64,000 nucleotides of DNA, taken from positions 124,001 through 188,000 of the forward strand of contig NZ_AFOZ01000040.1 of assembly GCF_000217915.1 (NCBI RefSeq), in the 5' to 3' direction. Positions 43,969 through 55,300 of the stretch are shown piece by piece; the first letter of the stretch is position 1, and the number at the start of each line of letters is the position of its first letter. The notes under the pieces are model-generated. The model was not told the DNA's origin. It ran no database searches and saw only the letters and a program-made list of their open reading frames with translations. This stretch comes from Shewanella sp. HN-41. Its GTDB lineage: Bacteria; Pseudomonadota; Gammaproteobacteria; Enterobacterales; Shewanellaceae. The position numbers and the translations under genes are program-made.

Positions 43969-46566
43969 TTACACGGCAGATTGGAAGATCACTTCCGATG
44001 CTTTTTTAGTGTAAGAATCGATTTGGTCGAAGTTCAAGTAACGGTAAGTGTCAGCCGCAGTTGCGTCTAACTCTTTCGCGTATTCTTGATATTCTTCAAC
44101 CGTTGGTAGACGACCCAATAGCGCTGCAACTGCCGCTAATTCCGCAGAAGCTAAGTAAACGTTAGCACCTGTACCTAAACGGTTCGGGAAGTTACGGGTA
44201 GAAGTCGATACCACAGTCGAACCTTCGGCCACACGTGCTTGGTTACCCATACACAGTGAACAACCTGGGATCTCGATACGGGCACCTACGCGACCGAAAA
44301 TCGCATAGTAGCCTTCTTCAGTCAGCTGATCTCTGTCCATCTTAGTCGGTGGTGCGATCCACAGACGGGTTGGCAGTGTCTTAGCAAACTTGTCTAACAT
44401 CTTACCGGTCGCACGGAAGTGACCAATGTTAGTCATACAAGAACCCACGAACACTTCGTCAATCTTAGTTTGCGCAACAGAAGACAGCAGTACCGCATCA
44501 TCTGGATCGTTCGGCGCACACAGGATTGGCTCTTTGATTTCGTTTAAGTCGATTTCGATTACCGCAGCATACTCGGCATCTTTATCGGCGCTCATCAGTT
44601 CAGGATTCGCTAACCACTCTTCCATGCCTTTGATACGACGTTCGATGGTACGACGATCACCGTAACCTTCGGCGATCATCCACTTCAGCATAGTGATGTT
44701 TGAGTTCAAGTATTCGATGATAGGTTCTTTGTCTAACTTGATGGTACAACCGGCAGCAGAGCGCTCGGCAGAGGCGTCAGACAGTTCGAATGCTTGCTCA
44801 ACTTTCAGTGATTCAAGGCCTTCGATTTCCAGTACGCGACCAGAGAAGATGTTGACTTTACCTTTCTTCTCAACGGTCAACATACCCAGTTCAATGGCCT
44901 TTAATGGGATAGCATGCACCAGATCACGCAGCGTGATACCGGGTTGCATCTTGCCCTTGAAGCGCACTAATACTGACTCAGGCATGTCCAGTGGCATAAC
45001 ACCGGTCGCCGCAGCAAACGCCACTAAGCCAGAACCTGCAGGGAATGAAATACCAATTGGGAAACGGGTATGCGAGTCACCACCAGTACCAACGGTATCT
45101 GGTAATAACATACGGTTTAACCATGAGTGGATAACACCGTCGCCAGGACGCAGAGACACACCGCCACGGTTCATAATGAAGTCTGGCAGCGTGTGATGGG
45201 TGTTCACGTCAACTGGTTTTGGATAGGCCGCAGTGTGGCAGAATGACTGCATAGTCAAATCGGCACTGAAACCTAAACAGGCTAAGTCTTTCAACTCGTC
45301 ACGGGTCATAGGACCAGTAGTATCCTGTGAACCAACAGACGTCATCTTAGGTTCGCAGTATTGGCCAGGACGCACGCCAGCTACGCCGCATGCTTTACCC
45401 ACCATTTTCTGTGCAAGGGTATAACCTTTGCCTGAATCAGCCACATCCTGTGGACGCACGAAGACATCCGATGCGGGCAAACCCAATACATCACGGGCTT
45501 TGTCGGTTAGACCACGGCCAATAATCAAAGGAATACGACCACCCGCGCGAACTTCGTCTAACAGTACTTCAGTTTTGAGGCTGAATTCTGAAATCACTTC
45601 ATCGCTGCCGTGACGTTTAACAACGCCTGCGTAGGGATAGATGTCGATCACATCGCCCATTTCCATCTTGCTCACATCAAGCTCGATAGGCAGAGCGCCC
45701 GCATCTTCCATAGTGTTGAAGAAAATCGGCGCAATTTTGCCGCCTAAGCAGAAACCACCAGCACGTTTGTTAGGTACGAATGGGATATCGTCACCCATAA
45801 ACCACAGCACTGAGTTAGTGGCCGATTTACGTGATGAACCCGTACCCACAACGTCGCCCACATACACTAATGGGAAGCCTTGGGTTTTCAACTCTGCCAA
45901 TTTCTTGATTGGGCCGACTGAACCAGCAACATCTGGCTCGATACCATCGCGGGCATTTTTCAGCATTGCTAATGCGTGCAACGGGATATCGGGACGCGAC
46001 CAAGCATCCGGAGCGGGAGATAAATCGTCGGTGTTGGTTTCACCTGAGACTTTAAATACAGTGAGTGACACTTTATCGGCCAGTTTTGGACGGCTTAAGT
46101 ACCAATCAGCATTCGCCCAAGCTTCAACGACTTGCTTAGCAAACTCATTACCTGCTTCCATCTTCTCAACCACATCGTGGAAAGAATCAAACATCAGTAG
46201 GGTATGAGACAAGGCTTTAACGGCCAATGGTGCGAGCGCGGGATTGTCGAGCTGCGCAATCAGAGGTTCAATGTTATAGCCGCCTTGCATAGTGCCTAAT
46301 AACTCGGTAGCACGCTCAGCAGATAGGATAGGTGAGGCAACAGTGCCTTTAGCCACTGCATCTAAGAAAGCAGCTTTAACATAAGCGGCTTCATCAACAC
46401 CGGGGGGAATTCGATTTTCGAGCAGGTCGAGAACGAAAGCCTCTTCACCTGCGGGTGGATTTTGAACCAATTTAACCAGTTCAGCCACTTGATGTGCATC
46501 TAATGGCTTAGGGACTACGCCCTCTGCAGCACGTTCTGCGACGTGTTTACGATATGCTTCTAGCAC
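43969..46566 (-). CDS. acnB: Aconitate hydratase B (bifunctional with 2-methylisocitrate dehydratase)
   Basis: 865 residues from GTG 46566, the same length as E. coli AcnB; the GTG is preceded by AGAGGA and gives the usual [16 protein letters not shown], whereas a TTG at 46599 would add eleven residues. It converts citrate to isocitrate in the TCA cycle. Iron-sulphur Cys residues are in [12 protein letters not shown] and [14 protein letters not shown], with an upstream Cys in the swivelling-domain part. The arrangement N-terminal HEAT-like, swivelling, then 1-3 domains is typical of AcnB. Single gene with its own promoter. Confidence 0.97.
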   Translation of the reverse strand: MLEAYRKHVAERAAEGVVPKPLDAHQVAELVKLVQNPPAGEEAFVLDLLENRIPPGVDEAAYVKAAFLDAVAKGTVASPILSAERATELLGTMQGGYNIEPLIAQLDNPALAPLAVKALSHTLLMFDSFHDVVEKMEAGNEFAKQVVEAWANADWYLSRPKLADKVSLTVFKVSGETNTDDLSPAPDAWSRPDIPLHALAMLKNARDGIEPDVAGSVGPIKKLAELKTQGFPLVYVGDVVGTGSSRKSATNSVLWFMGDDIPFVPNKRAGGFCLGGKIAPIFFNTMEDAGALPIELDVSKMEMGDVIDIYPYAGVVKRHGSDEVISEFSLKTEVLLDEVRAGGRIPLIIGRGLTDKARDVLGLPASDVFVRPQDVADSGKGYTLAQKMVGKACGVAGVRPGQYCEPKMTSVGSQDTTGPMTRDELKDLACLGFSADLTMQSFCHTAAYPKPVDVNTHHTLPDFIMNRGGVSLRPGDGVIHSWLNRMLLPDTVGTGGDSHTRFPIGISFPAGSGLVAFAAATGVMPLDMPESVLVRFKGKMQPGITLRDLVHAIPLKAIELGMLTVEKKGKVNIFSGRVLEIEGLESLKVEQAFELSDASAERSAAGCTIKLDKEPIIEYLNSNITMLKWMIAEGYGDRRTIERRIKGMEEWLANPELMSADKDAEYAAVIEIDLNEIKEPILCAPNDPDDAVLLSSVAQTKIDEVFVGSCMTNIGHFRATGKMLDKFAKTLPTRLWIAPPTKMDRDQLTEEGYYAIFGRVGARIEIPGCSLCMGNQARVAEGSTVVSTSTRNFPNRLGTGANVYLASAELAAVAALLGRLPTVEEYQEYAKELDATAADTYRYLNFDQIDSYTKKASEVIFQSAV

Positions 46567-46665
46567 GGCAACATTCCTCTTTGTTTGGCGCTCTAACAAC
46601 GAAACTGCACGTCTTCTTTATTGAAGCTGACAGTCCGACATGATCGACCCGTATTTCCGGCCTGC

Positions 46666-46694
46666 AGTATACTACAGCTTTGCAAAAGTATGAA
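46666..46694 (-). promoter_or_regulatory. Candidate acnB promoter
   Basis: On the minus strand TTCATA (46694-46689), 17 bases, TATACT (46671-46666), about 100 bases before the start codon. The rest of the gap 46567-47000 is AT-rich leader and promoter DNA for acnB and hxpB; I see no ORF there. Confidence 0.5.
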
Positions 46695-47000
46695 TCAGGT
46701 CACACTCGACGAAAGATGAAATAAGGGTCAAATCCGGCGGCGATACCCAACTTACGGGAAGAATAAAACAAGGGAAATTAGACAATAGTTTGAAAACAGA
46801 TAAAAAACCATACTGAACAGATAGTTAACATGTTTTCACAAATTTGAAATCAAACAAGGATTTTTCAGCACTGTGGCTTAAATAAGCGTAAATATTTCTC
46901 AACTTTGTGGATTTGAGCTTTTAAGATGCAAGGCAAAAACTTACACTCAAGCGCAATTTATCACATGTCTAAGTGATTATCCCTATCCATCGGAGTACCA

Positions 47001-47660
47001 ATGACAACCCTTAACGTTCAAGCCGTCATTTTTGATATGGATGGCGTTTTAATTGATTCAGAACCCCTATGGCAACGCGTCGAATATGAAGTGCTATCCG
47101 CCCTCGGCGTGCCCGTCACCATAGAAACGATTCAACAAACCACTGGGCTACGTATCGATCAATGTGTCGATTATTGGTATCACAAAGCCCCTTGGCCCGA
47201 ATACGACAATATGAAAGTCAGCCAGATGATAGTGGATAAAGTCGCCAGTGAAATCCTGATCAGCGGCAAGGCCATGTTAGGTGTCCATGGGGCGATTGCC
47301 CATTGCCAAGCTCTGGGGCTCAAAATCGGCTTAGCCACATCATCCCCAAATACCATTATCCAAGCGGTATTAACTAGGTTAGATCTTAGTGAAAAATTTA
47401 TGGCAATTGAATCGGCCGAACACCTTATCTACGGCAAACCCCACCCTGAGGTCTATTTAAACTGCGCTAAGACCCTAGGCGTCGATCCCCGCCATTGCCT
47501 CGCCATCGAAGATTCCTTTAATGGCTTGATCGCCGCCCGCGCCGCCAATATGCAAACTGTCGCCATTCCCGCCGCTGAACAAAGGGGTGAAGCTAAATGG
47601 GTAATAGCACACCATCAAGCAGACACTTTGCTCGATTTACCAAAGATATTAACGGCGTAA
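47001..47660 (+). CDS. hxpB: HAD-family hexitol phosphatase, HxpB/YniC-like
   Basis: 219 residues. HAD motif I is FDMDGVLIDSEP (10-21, nucleophile Asp11, acid/base Asp13), motif II LATSSP (about 110-115), motif III Lys in YGKPHPEVY, motif IV IEDSFNGLIAA. The cap domain holds GLRIDQCVDYWY, as in E. coli YniC (HxpB), which dephosphorylates 2-deoxyglucose-6-phosphate and sugar alcohol phosphates. GGAG lies before the ATG. It ends in a convergent terminator with the M13 peptidase gene. Confidence 0.88.
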   Translation: MTTLNVQAVIFDMDGVLIDSEPLWQRVEYEVLSALGVPVTIETIQQTTGLRIDQCVDYWYHKAPWPEYDNMKVSQMIVDKVASEILISGKAMLGVHGAIAHCQALGLKIGLATSSPNTIIQAVLTRLDLSEKFMAIESAEHLIYGKPHPEVYLNCAKTLGVDPRHCLAIEDSFNGLIAARAANMQTVAIPAAEQRGEAKWVIAHHQADTLLDLPKILTA

Positions 47661-47756
47661 TAGCCGAGCTAGGTTTTAGATTTCTTTTTGCGGCAGGATA
47701 ATTTGATAACATATTTGTCCTGAATATTTCTAATGGCAACCTTTTGCATCCCCGCA

Positions 47757-47787
47757 GTAAAAAGCCAGACATTGTCTGGCTTTTTAC
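47757..47787. terminator. Bidirectional terminator between hxpB and the M13 peptidase gene
   Basis: GTAAAAAGCCAGAC (47757-47770) pairs perfectly with GTCTGGCTTTTTAC (47774-47787) around the loop ATT. Confidence 0.95.
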
Positions 47788-47802
47788 TATTAACTCAATC
47801 TG

Positions 47803-49844
47803 TTACCAGATTTTAACTCTTTCCTCAGGCGCTAAATACATCTTGTCACCTTCTTTCATATCAAAGGCTTTGTAGAAAGCTTCGAGATTACGTGGCGTAC
47901 CCATTGCGCGGTAATGGCTAGGTGAATGGGGATCGGTCAACAAACGACGTCCCAGTTCTTCATCGCGGTAGTTACGGCGCCACACTTGTGACCAACCCAC
48001 AAAGAAACGCTGCTCGCCGGTTAAGCCGTCGATCACGGGTGCAGGCTTGCCGTCTAAGCTCATCAGATAGGAACGTGCTGCGACGGTTAATCCACCTAAG
48101 TCCCCGATGTTTTCCCCTAAGGTCAAATCACCATTAACGAATTTGCCCGGCAATGCTTCATAGCCAGAATACTGAGCCGAAAGCTGTTTGCCACGTTTTT
48201 GGAATTCTTCCCTGTCTTTATCCGACCACCAATCACGTAGGTTACCGTCACCATCGTACTTAGCGCCTTGGTCATCGAAACCATGGCTGATTTCATGGCC
48301 AATCACGGCACCGATACCACCGTAGTTCACCGCATCATCGGCATCCATATTAAAGAAGGGTGGCTGCAGAATGGCGGCAGGGAACACGATTTCGTTTTTC
48401 ACTGGGCTGTAGTATGCGTTTACCGTTTGTGGCGTCATGCCCCATTCGGTACGATCGATTGGCTTGCCTAGCTTGTTTAACATATCTTGATATTCGAACT
48501 GGGCATAACGCATATAGTTACCCACCAGCTCGTCGGATTTGATCTCTAAACCCGAGTAATCTCTCCACTTATCTGGATAGCCGATTTTGTAGGTAAATTT
48601 AGCCAGTTTTTCCTGGGCGGCGACCTTAGTTTCAGGAGTCATCCATTCGAGTTCATTGATGCTGACTTCAAAACCTTTGATCAAGTTTTTGATCATGGTT
48701 TCCATACGCGCTTTAGCTTCTGGCTTAAAGTATTGCTTAACGTACTCTTCGCCCACGAGCTCGCCTATCACTTGGTCGGCGCCATCAACCGCTTTTTTCC
48801 AGCGAGGTTGCTGCTCTTCGATCCCCATTAAGGTTTTACTCTTAAAAGCGAAGTTCAAATCAACAAAGTTTTTGCTTAACAGCTCGGCATAACTGTCCAC
48901 TAAGTGGAACGCGAGATAATCCTGCCAAGCTGCAACGGGGAAGGCATTGAAGTTTGCCCCCAGTTTTTCAAAATAAGAAGGCTGACGCACAACCACTTCA
49001 GTGACTTTGTCGCCAAAACCGGCGCTCGCTGCAAAGGCATTAAAATCGAACTGACCCGTTAACTGTTGCAGTTCAGCACGATCACGTTTGTTATAGACCT
49101 TATTCGCATCACGGGATTCAACGCGACTCCACTGACTTTGCGCCAGCATCAGTTCGATCTCCGCCACGTTTTTCGCCGCCCGCTTAGCGTCCTTATAACC
49201 CGCCTCTGTCAGTATGTCGGTGACATACTTGGCCATCGCTTGGCGATTAGCGGCAAACTTAGGATCATCCTTAAGATAATAATCGCGATCCGGTAGCGTG
49301 AGACCCGACTGGCTTAAATACACCGCATATTGGGTCGAATTTTTGGCGTCGTTATTAACGAAAAACCAAAGGGAATACTAGCACCGCTAGTCAGTAACTT
49401 ACCCATGACTGCGGGTAAATCGGCATGGGTTTTCGCGCTGGCAATATCATTTAATAACGGATTAAGTGGTGTAACACCTAAGGTTTCCAGCAGTTCGGTA
49501 TTCATAAAGCTGGCATTAAAGTCACCGATTTTCTGTTCATTAGAGCCCATCGCTGGATTCTTTTTCGCGGCCACTTCATCGATGATCTTTTTCAATGCAT
49601 CTTGGCTTTGATCGTAGAGCACAGAAAATGCGCCGTAGTTAGATTTATCGGCAGGAATGGGCGTATTCGCCAACCATTTACCGTTAACGCTGTAATAGAA
49701 ATCGTCTTGATGGCGAACTGAGGCATCAAAGTTTTGTAATTCAATGCCAGAAACCGCGGCGACTTCAGTTTTAGGCTCGCTGCTGCAAGCGGCTAACCCT
49801 AAACTCAAGGCGATCCCCAGAGCTAGTGTGCTAATTTTCTTCAT
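47803..49844 (-). pseudogene. M13-family (neprilysin/PepO-like) metallopeptidase lipoprotein, split by frameshift
   Basis: Two overlapping frames give one 680-residue protein. The first (49844 to 49314) begins with a lipoprotein signal ending LGLAAC and the M13 N-terminus FYYSVNGKWLANTPIPADKS; it leaves frame after GASIPFGF. The second continues with VNNDAKNSTQYAVYLSQSGL and contains the zinc site GHEISHGFDDQGAKYD, the second Glu in ENIGDLGGL, and NAYYSPVKNEIVFPAAIL. One extra T in a T5 run (A5 at 49361-49365) restores the frame. M13 peptidases cut oligopeptides in the periplasm. As written, no active protein results, since the signal and the catalytic domain are in different frames. Confidence 0.9.
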
Positions 49845-50043
49845 TGTTTTCCCCAGCTTCCGTTGAGAGTGTTATTTATTTTCCCGCAAGACCTTAGCAT
49901 CTTGCCCTGCCCCGCAGTAGCAAGATTTTGTAAAAGGATATGACATTTTAGCGGCTATTTGGGTTCTTCTCGTCAGATCTATAACTCAAAAAAGGAATGA
50001 TTCTAGCTATGCCCATATTGATTATCTATGGCTAAATCATCGC

Positions 50044-52260
50044 CTAAAAGGCTTTACCTATAAATAAATAGAAGGATTTATCACCCATATCTGTGATCCC
50101 AAAGCCCAGTGCTGCAGGCCCCATCGATGTATCTGTGCCTACATACAAGCTCGAGGCATAGATCAGATCAGATAGGCTAACATCGGACCTTTCATACCAA
50201 ACATTTCCCGCCTCTAAACTCCAACCTAGATATAAGGGGTAATCCGTCATACCTAAGGCATCACGCCCCAAGTCATACTGATAAATAAAGGCACCAAAGA
50301 TTTTATGTGCACCCTCCAGTGAATCTTTGTGATAACCAGACAGGTTTAAGAAGCCACCTAGCTCGGAAAGGTGCAGCGTATTGAAGCCATCATTGTTATT
50401 GGTGGCAAGTGAGGTTTTACCCACAAAAGCATGGTTGCCCACGCTCAATGCCCCTTTCCAGTCGGCCTCAATCTGCACGCTGTATTCATTTTCATTGTTG
50501 TCGACAATATCGGCGAAATCTTCATTGCGCACATAGACGTTGAAGGTGACACGATTACCCGATGTAGGGAAACTGATGCTATCTAAACTATCGTAACCAA
50601 ATTTAAAATAGGCACCATAGGAGCTGAAATCAAAATCCTCAGTGAGCCAGGCATCGTTGACTATCGAACCTTTCTCCGCCACCATCCCAAGCTCAACCAT
50701 GCCCTGCAGGATAAAGTTATACCCGATACCAAGTTCAACAGTATGGGTTCTCTTATCGAAATCGAAGACACGATTGTTATTGTCGTATAACCCCCAACTT
50801 TGGGTATCGTACTGATAACGCGCACGGCTATAAAACTCCTGATCCCTATCCAAAGGTTGATAAAATTCGGTGGCAAATAACCTTTCAAATCCGAGCTTAA
50901 CTTCATTACGCCATTCGCCACCGTTACGGGTGAGATCTGTCATTGTGTAAGCCATATCGAAGGCGATGGCCGAATCATCACTAAAGTCATCCTCCCAATT
51001 AAAGCCTAATTGGAAGTAATTTGGTCCCCATGACTTAGCATGAGTGCTGACTGTGAGTACCCGTCCTTCTTCACCCTCGACAAATTCGGCGTCAACACGC
51101 TCAAATTTATTGAGGGAGTAAATTCGTTTTAATGCTTCATTCAGCTCATCTTTAGTGACCGATTGCCCCTCTTTAAGTTCTAAGGTCTCCTTCAATAGAT
51201 TGAGGCTCACCTTAGAGTGGTTATCGAACACAATTTTCTTTATTGGATGGCTCACACCTGCGATAAGCACTTTACCCTTGGCTTGTTTGGCCGCAACGTA
51301 GGCAGCATATTCCTCGGGGCTCACACTCATAGTGCTCAGTTTATCAAGCTGACTATTGGCGGCCTCTCTACCTAAAGTTAATGCCAGCGGCATGATAGTA
51401 AAATCTGTGGTGCTTAAGTCATCGATCGCGGGACGGATCAACACATCATTATCTGTCAGCAGTTCCTTTTGTTTGGTGGTGCTGGCATTGGTCAAAAAGT
51501 TAGAAAGCTGATCGAGCACCGCAATCGTACTGTCTAACTTATCTTTTTTGACTAGGGGTGAACCAATGTCCACGGCGATAATAATATCGGCACCCATAGC
51601 CTTAACCACATCGACGGGCATATTGTTGGCAATACCGCCATCGACGAGCAATTTGCCATCGATTTGTGTAGGTTGAAGCGCACCGGGGACTGTGGCAGAG
51701 GCCTGCATCGCCTTGACTATGCTACCTTGGGAGATCACTACGGGTAAGCTGGTTTCTAAGTCAGTCGCCACCGCTCGGTAGGGAATGGCTAAATCATCAA
51801 AATCACCAAACTGACTCACTAAATCCGTTGATTGTCGCAATAGCTGCGACATGGTCTGACCCCGCAGTAAACCGCTAGGCGCCCTCACTTCGCCTTCGTT
51901 GTAGCCGATATTGAGGGGAATATTGTAGCGATCCCTTAGCTGTTTATCTCGATAACTCAACACATTGCGCGGGATAGTATCCGAGTAACCACTGTCCCAA
52001 TTGACGCCCATCATAATGGCTTCGACCTCACTCGCACTGTAACCCAGAGAGTACATGCCAGCGACATAAGCACCGATACTCGTACCAGCAACATAATCGA
52101 CTGGAATATGGTGTTCTTCCAATATTTTGAGCACCCCTACGTGGGCCGCTCCCTTGGCGCCACCACCACTGAGCACCAGCCCTATTTTAGGCCGTTCGGC
52201 CGCAATTAGAGGGGTGAGGAATAGACATAAAAAGAGAGAAGCGAGTATTCTACGCATCAT
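50044..52260 (-). CDS. PlpD-like patatin phospholipase fused to an Omp85-type barrel
   Basis: 738 residues. Signal peptide (MMRRILASLFLCLFLTPLIA, cut before AERP). Patatin domain (about 25-330): SGGGAKG oxyanion loop (31-37), nucleophile GTSIG with Ser61, and the dyad Asp207 in LLVDGGIANN. One POTRA-like segment follows (about 340-415), then a 16-strand-type outer-membrane barrel, ending ...FYLFIGKAF with the C-terminal Phe that BamA recognises. This is the plan of type Vd autotransporters (PlpD), which place the lipase at or beyond the cell surface. Patatin enzymes cleave phospholipids. Monocistronic on this evidence. Confidence 0.9.
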   Translation of the reverse strand: MMRRILASLFLCLFLTPLIAAERPKIGLVLSGGGAKGAAHVGVLKILEEHHIPVDYVAGTSIGAYVAGMYSLGYSASEVEAIMMGVNWDSGYSDTIPRNVLSYRDKQLRDRYNIPLNIGYNEGEVRAPSGLLRGQTMSQLLRQSTDLVSQFGDFDDLAIPYRAVATDLETSLPVVISQGSIVKAMQASATVPGALQPTQIDGKLLVDGGIANNMPVDVVKAMGADIIIAVDIGSPLVKKDKLDSTIAVLDQLSNFLTNASTTKQKELLTDNDVLIRPAIDDLSTTDFTIMPLALTLGREAANSQLDKLSTMSVSPEEYAAYVAAKQAKGKVLIAGVSHPIKKIVFDNHSKVSLNLLKETLELKEGQSVTKDELNEALKRIYSLNKFERVDAEFVEGEEGRVLTVSTHAKSWGPNYFQLGFNWEDDFSDDSAIAFDMAYTMTDLTRNGGEWRNEVKLGFERLFATEFYQPLDRDQEFYSRARYQYDTQSWGLYDNNNRVFDFDKRTHTVELGIGYNFILQGMVELGMVAEKGSIVNDAWLTEDFDFSSYGAYFKFGYDSLDSISFPTSGNRVTFNVYVRNEDFADIVDNNENEYSVQIEADWKGALSVGNHAFVGKTSLATNNNDGFNTLHLSELGGFLNLSGYHKDSLEGAHKIFGAFIYQYDLGRDALGMTDYPLYLGWSLEAGNVWYERSDVSLSDLIYASSLYVGTDTSMGPAALGFGITDMGDKSFYLFIGKAF

Positions 52261-52337
52261 AATGGGTTACTTTTTATAGGATACAAATTCGATTTATATT
52301 AACAAATTTATCTATTTAACCGTCAGTCATATTTTAT

Positions 52338-55300
52338 CTAAATCGACTCAGCTTGATTATCTATCACTAAATAATGTTCAAAGTCACTCACTGACATAGG
52401 TTTGGCGAAATAGTAACCTTGGATAATATAACACCCTCTGCTAAAGACCTGTTCCAACTGCTCTACGGTTTCAATCCCTTCGGCAACCACATTTAGTTTT
52501 AGGTTACGCGCTAATTCGACAATACTACTGACAATGGCCTGATCGGCGGTGTTAGTCGCAATATCAATCAAAAATGAACGATCGATTTTCAAAGTATTCA
52601 CGTCAAAGTGACGCAAATAGGCCAGAGAAGAATATCCTGTCCCAAAATCATCGATGGCGACTTCAATACCTAAGGACTTTAATTGGGTCAAATGGCTCTT
52701 TGCTACTTGCAACTCTTTCATCAATACCCCTTCGGTAATTTCGAGCCCTAGGGATGAGGTTGGCATCTGAGTTTCTGCAAGTATCTGCTTTATGCCCTCG
52801 ATAAAATCGGATTGGCGGAAATGAATCGCCGATATATTGACCGATAATTTGAATGGTTCAGCACAAGTCTTTACCCATTTAGCCCCATGTATACAGGCTT
52901 GGCGCAAAACCCAACGATCGATCTCAACAATCAAGCCACAGGCTTCCGCTACCTTAATAAAAATATCGGGGCGAATAAATCCTTCCTTCGGATGCCGCCA
53001 CCGGATCAAAGCCTCCATTCCGATAAATCTATCACCACGTAAAATATCAATTTGTGGTTGATAATAGAGTTCAAACTCCTCTCGTTCGATGGCTTTGCGT
53101 AGATCGGCTTCTAGGCGTAAATGGTATAGCGCCTGGGCATTGCGTTCCGACGAGTAATATTTAAAATTACCCCGTCCCTCCTCCTTGGCGTGGTACATGG
53201 CGAGGTCGGCATTCTTGATAAAGGCTTCGGGCTGCACCGCATCATCGGGCCAAATACTGATACCAATACTGGTCGAAATGTAAAACTCCCGACCAAACAG
53301 TTTAAAGGGTGCCTTTATTTGTTCTAAAAGTCGTTCTGCCAAATGATTAATCTCATCTAAACTATTGGCATTTTTCAATAAAATAACAAATTCATCGCCA
53401 CCAAACCGACAGAGTAAGTGCTCACTGCCTATGCATGATTGAAGACGATTAGATGCCTCCACCAGCAAGGCATCTCCCATGCTATGACCATAGGAATCAT
53501 TAACATGCTTAAATCGATCGAGATCGAGGAATAATAATGCGAGCTTATCACCCGTTTGCAGTGCCACCTGTATCGACTGTAACAAACGGCTCGAAAACAA
53601 AGATCGATTGGATAATCCCGTCAGTACGTCATAATTTGCCAATCGCCGCAAATCGGCCTCTGTCCGTTTTCGCTCTGTAATATCTGAAAATACAACGACA
53701 TAATGAACTATATTTTCATGTGCCGAATGCATAAGCGACACATTGAGCCATACTGGGCACAGCAACCCACTCTGCCCCACTAATTCCCGTTCCCCCGTCC
53801 AAGAGGTGTCTTGCCCAAGTAACTGAGCCACTTCGGTAGAGAGGCCATCCTTCATTTGCACAAATTGGGAAAATGATTGACCGACTAAATCCGTTTGTTC
53901 AGTGCCGATAATATGCTGCGCCGCATGGTTCGCAACCCGAATATTTTCATCGGCATCCAAAATCAACACGCCTTCAGATGTATTTTCAAAGGCTTGCGCA
54001 AGCAAATTCACTTCATCTTCAAGCTTACGCTGCAGAGTAATATCACTATAAATACCAGCGACTCGCTCTATTTCATGGGTTTGCTTATTACGAGCAACAG
54101 GACGTCCCCTAACCCTTAACCAGCCCCAGCTTCCATCTTTACGCTGGTAACGATATTCGGCCTCGAAACGGTCCTGCTCACCCGCCAACATCTTATTCCA
54201 CTGCTCGAGGGTCTGATTTTTATCCTTTGGATGTATAGGTAACTCCTCGAGTGGAACGACAATTTCATTTGCATGGGTGCCCAGTACGGCCCCCCGATTA
54301 TCCAGATAAAAGCGTTGAGTATCCTTATGCCACTCCCATAGATCAGAATCACTACCGCGCAAAGACTGTCTAAGTCGATCATCACTCTCTGTCAGTGCTT
54401 GGTTCATATTCATAAAAGTGCGCACTTGCCGTTGCCGATACCAAGCCAAGCTCAGCGCAATAATAGAAAAGAACACTAGCAACACGCCTTTAAATCCTTG
54501 AGTTAACCACCAATGCTGCTTGACGGAGAAGGGATAGGAAAAAGGTTTATCGGACCATATTCCATTGGCTTGACTCAGGATATCTAAAACATACTGCCCC
54601 GCCGCTAAGCCTGCGAGGTTGATCTGTGACTCGCCTTGCAGCAAAACATAATGACCCTCCTCGCCTTGATAACGTAAACGGTACTTAAATTTAATTGGAG
54701 AATCATCAAGATAATCTAAATTGGTGATCTGCAAGCTCACCATATTGGCATCGGGCTTGATGGTCATCATGGGCTTTGGCAGAAGCGACACCTCAGTAGC
54801 GTTATCGTAATAAACGGAAACGGACTCGAGCATCACATGATCATCGGTAATACGGTTGACAAGTTTATCCACATCCAAGTGCATAACCCCTTCGGGCGTG
54901 CCTAAATAGAGGCCCGAATTGGGGGAATAAAAATAAGATCCCTCATTCATCTCATCGGAAATAAAACCGTCGAGCTGATTGAACACAGCAATGCTGCCTG
55001 TCTGTTTATCTTGACTAATAAGGGAATCGGCACAGGCGATTAAATTAGCATTCTCTGTCTTTTGGATAAAAAATACTGAGCTGCAATTGACCTGCCACTG
55101 GGAAGTTAAAGATGTTAACTTCCCCTTCTGTTGCTGGTATTCGAATAAGCCTTTTTCATAGGTACCAAACCACATCACCCCAGGTGACATTTCTTCCAAA
55201 TGGCTTACCGTAGGTGTTGAAGCTAAGGCGCTAAATAAGCCCATTTGATTATGGAACTCATTTTGACCATCGATATAGCCAAAGACTTTTTTACCACCTA

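Noticed and set aside
45641..46207. 188-residue plus-strand frame inside acnB
   Set aside because: Shadow of a complete, highly conserved aconitase gene; long antisense frames are common in such codon usage.
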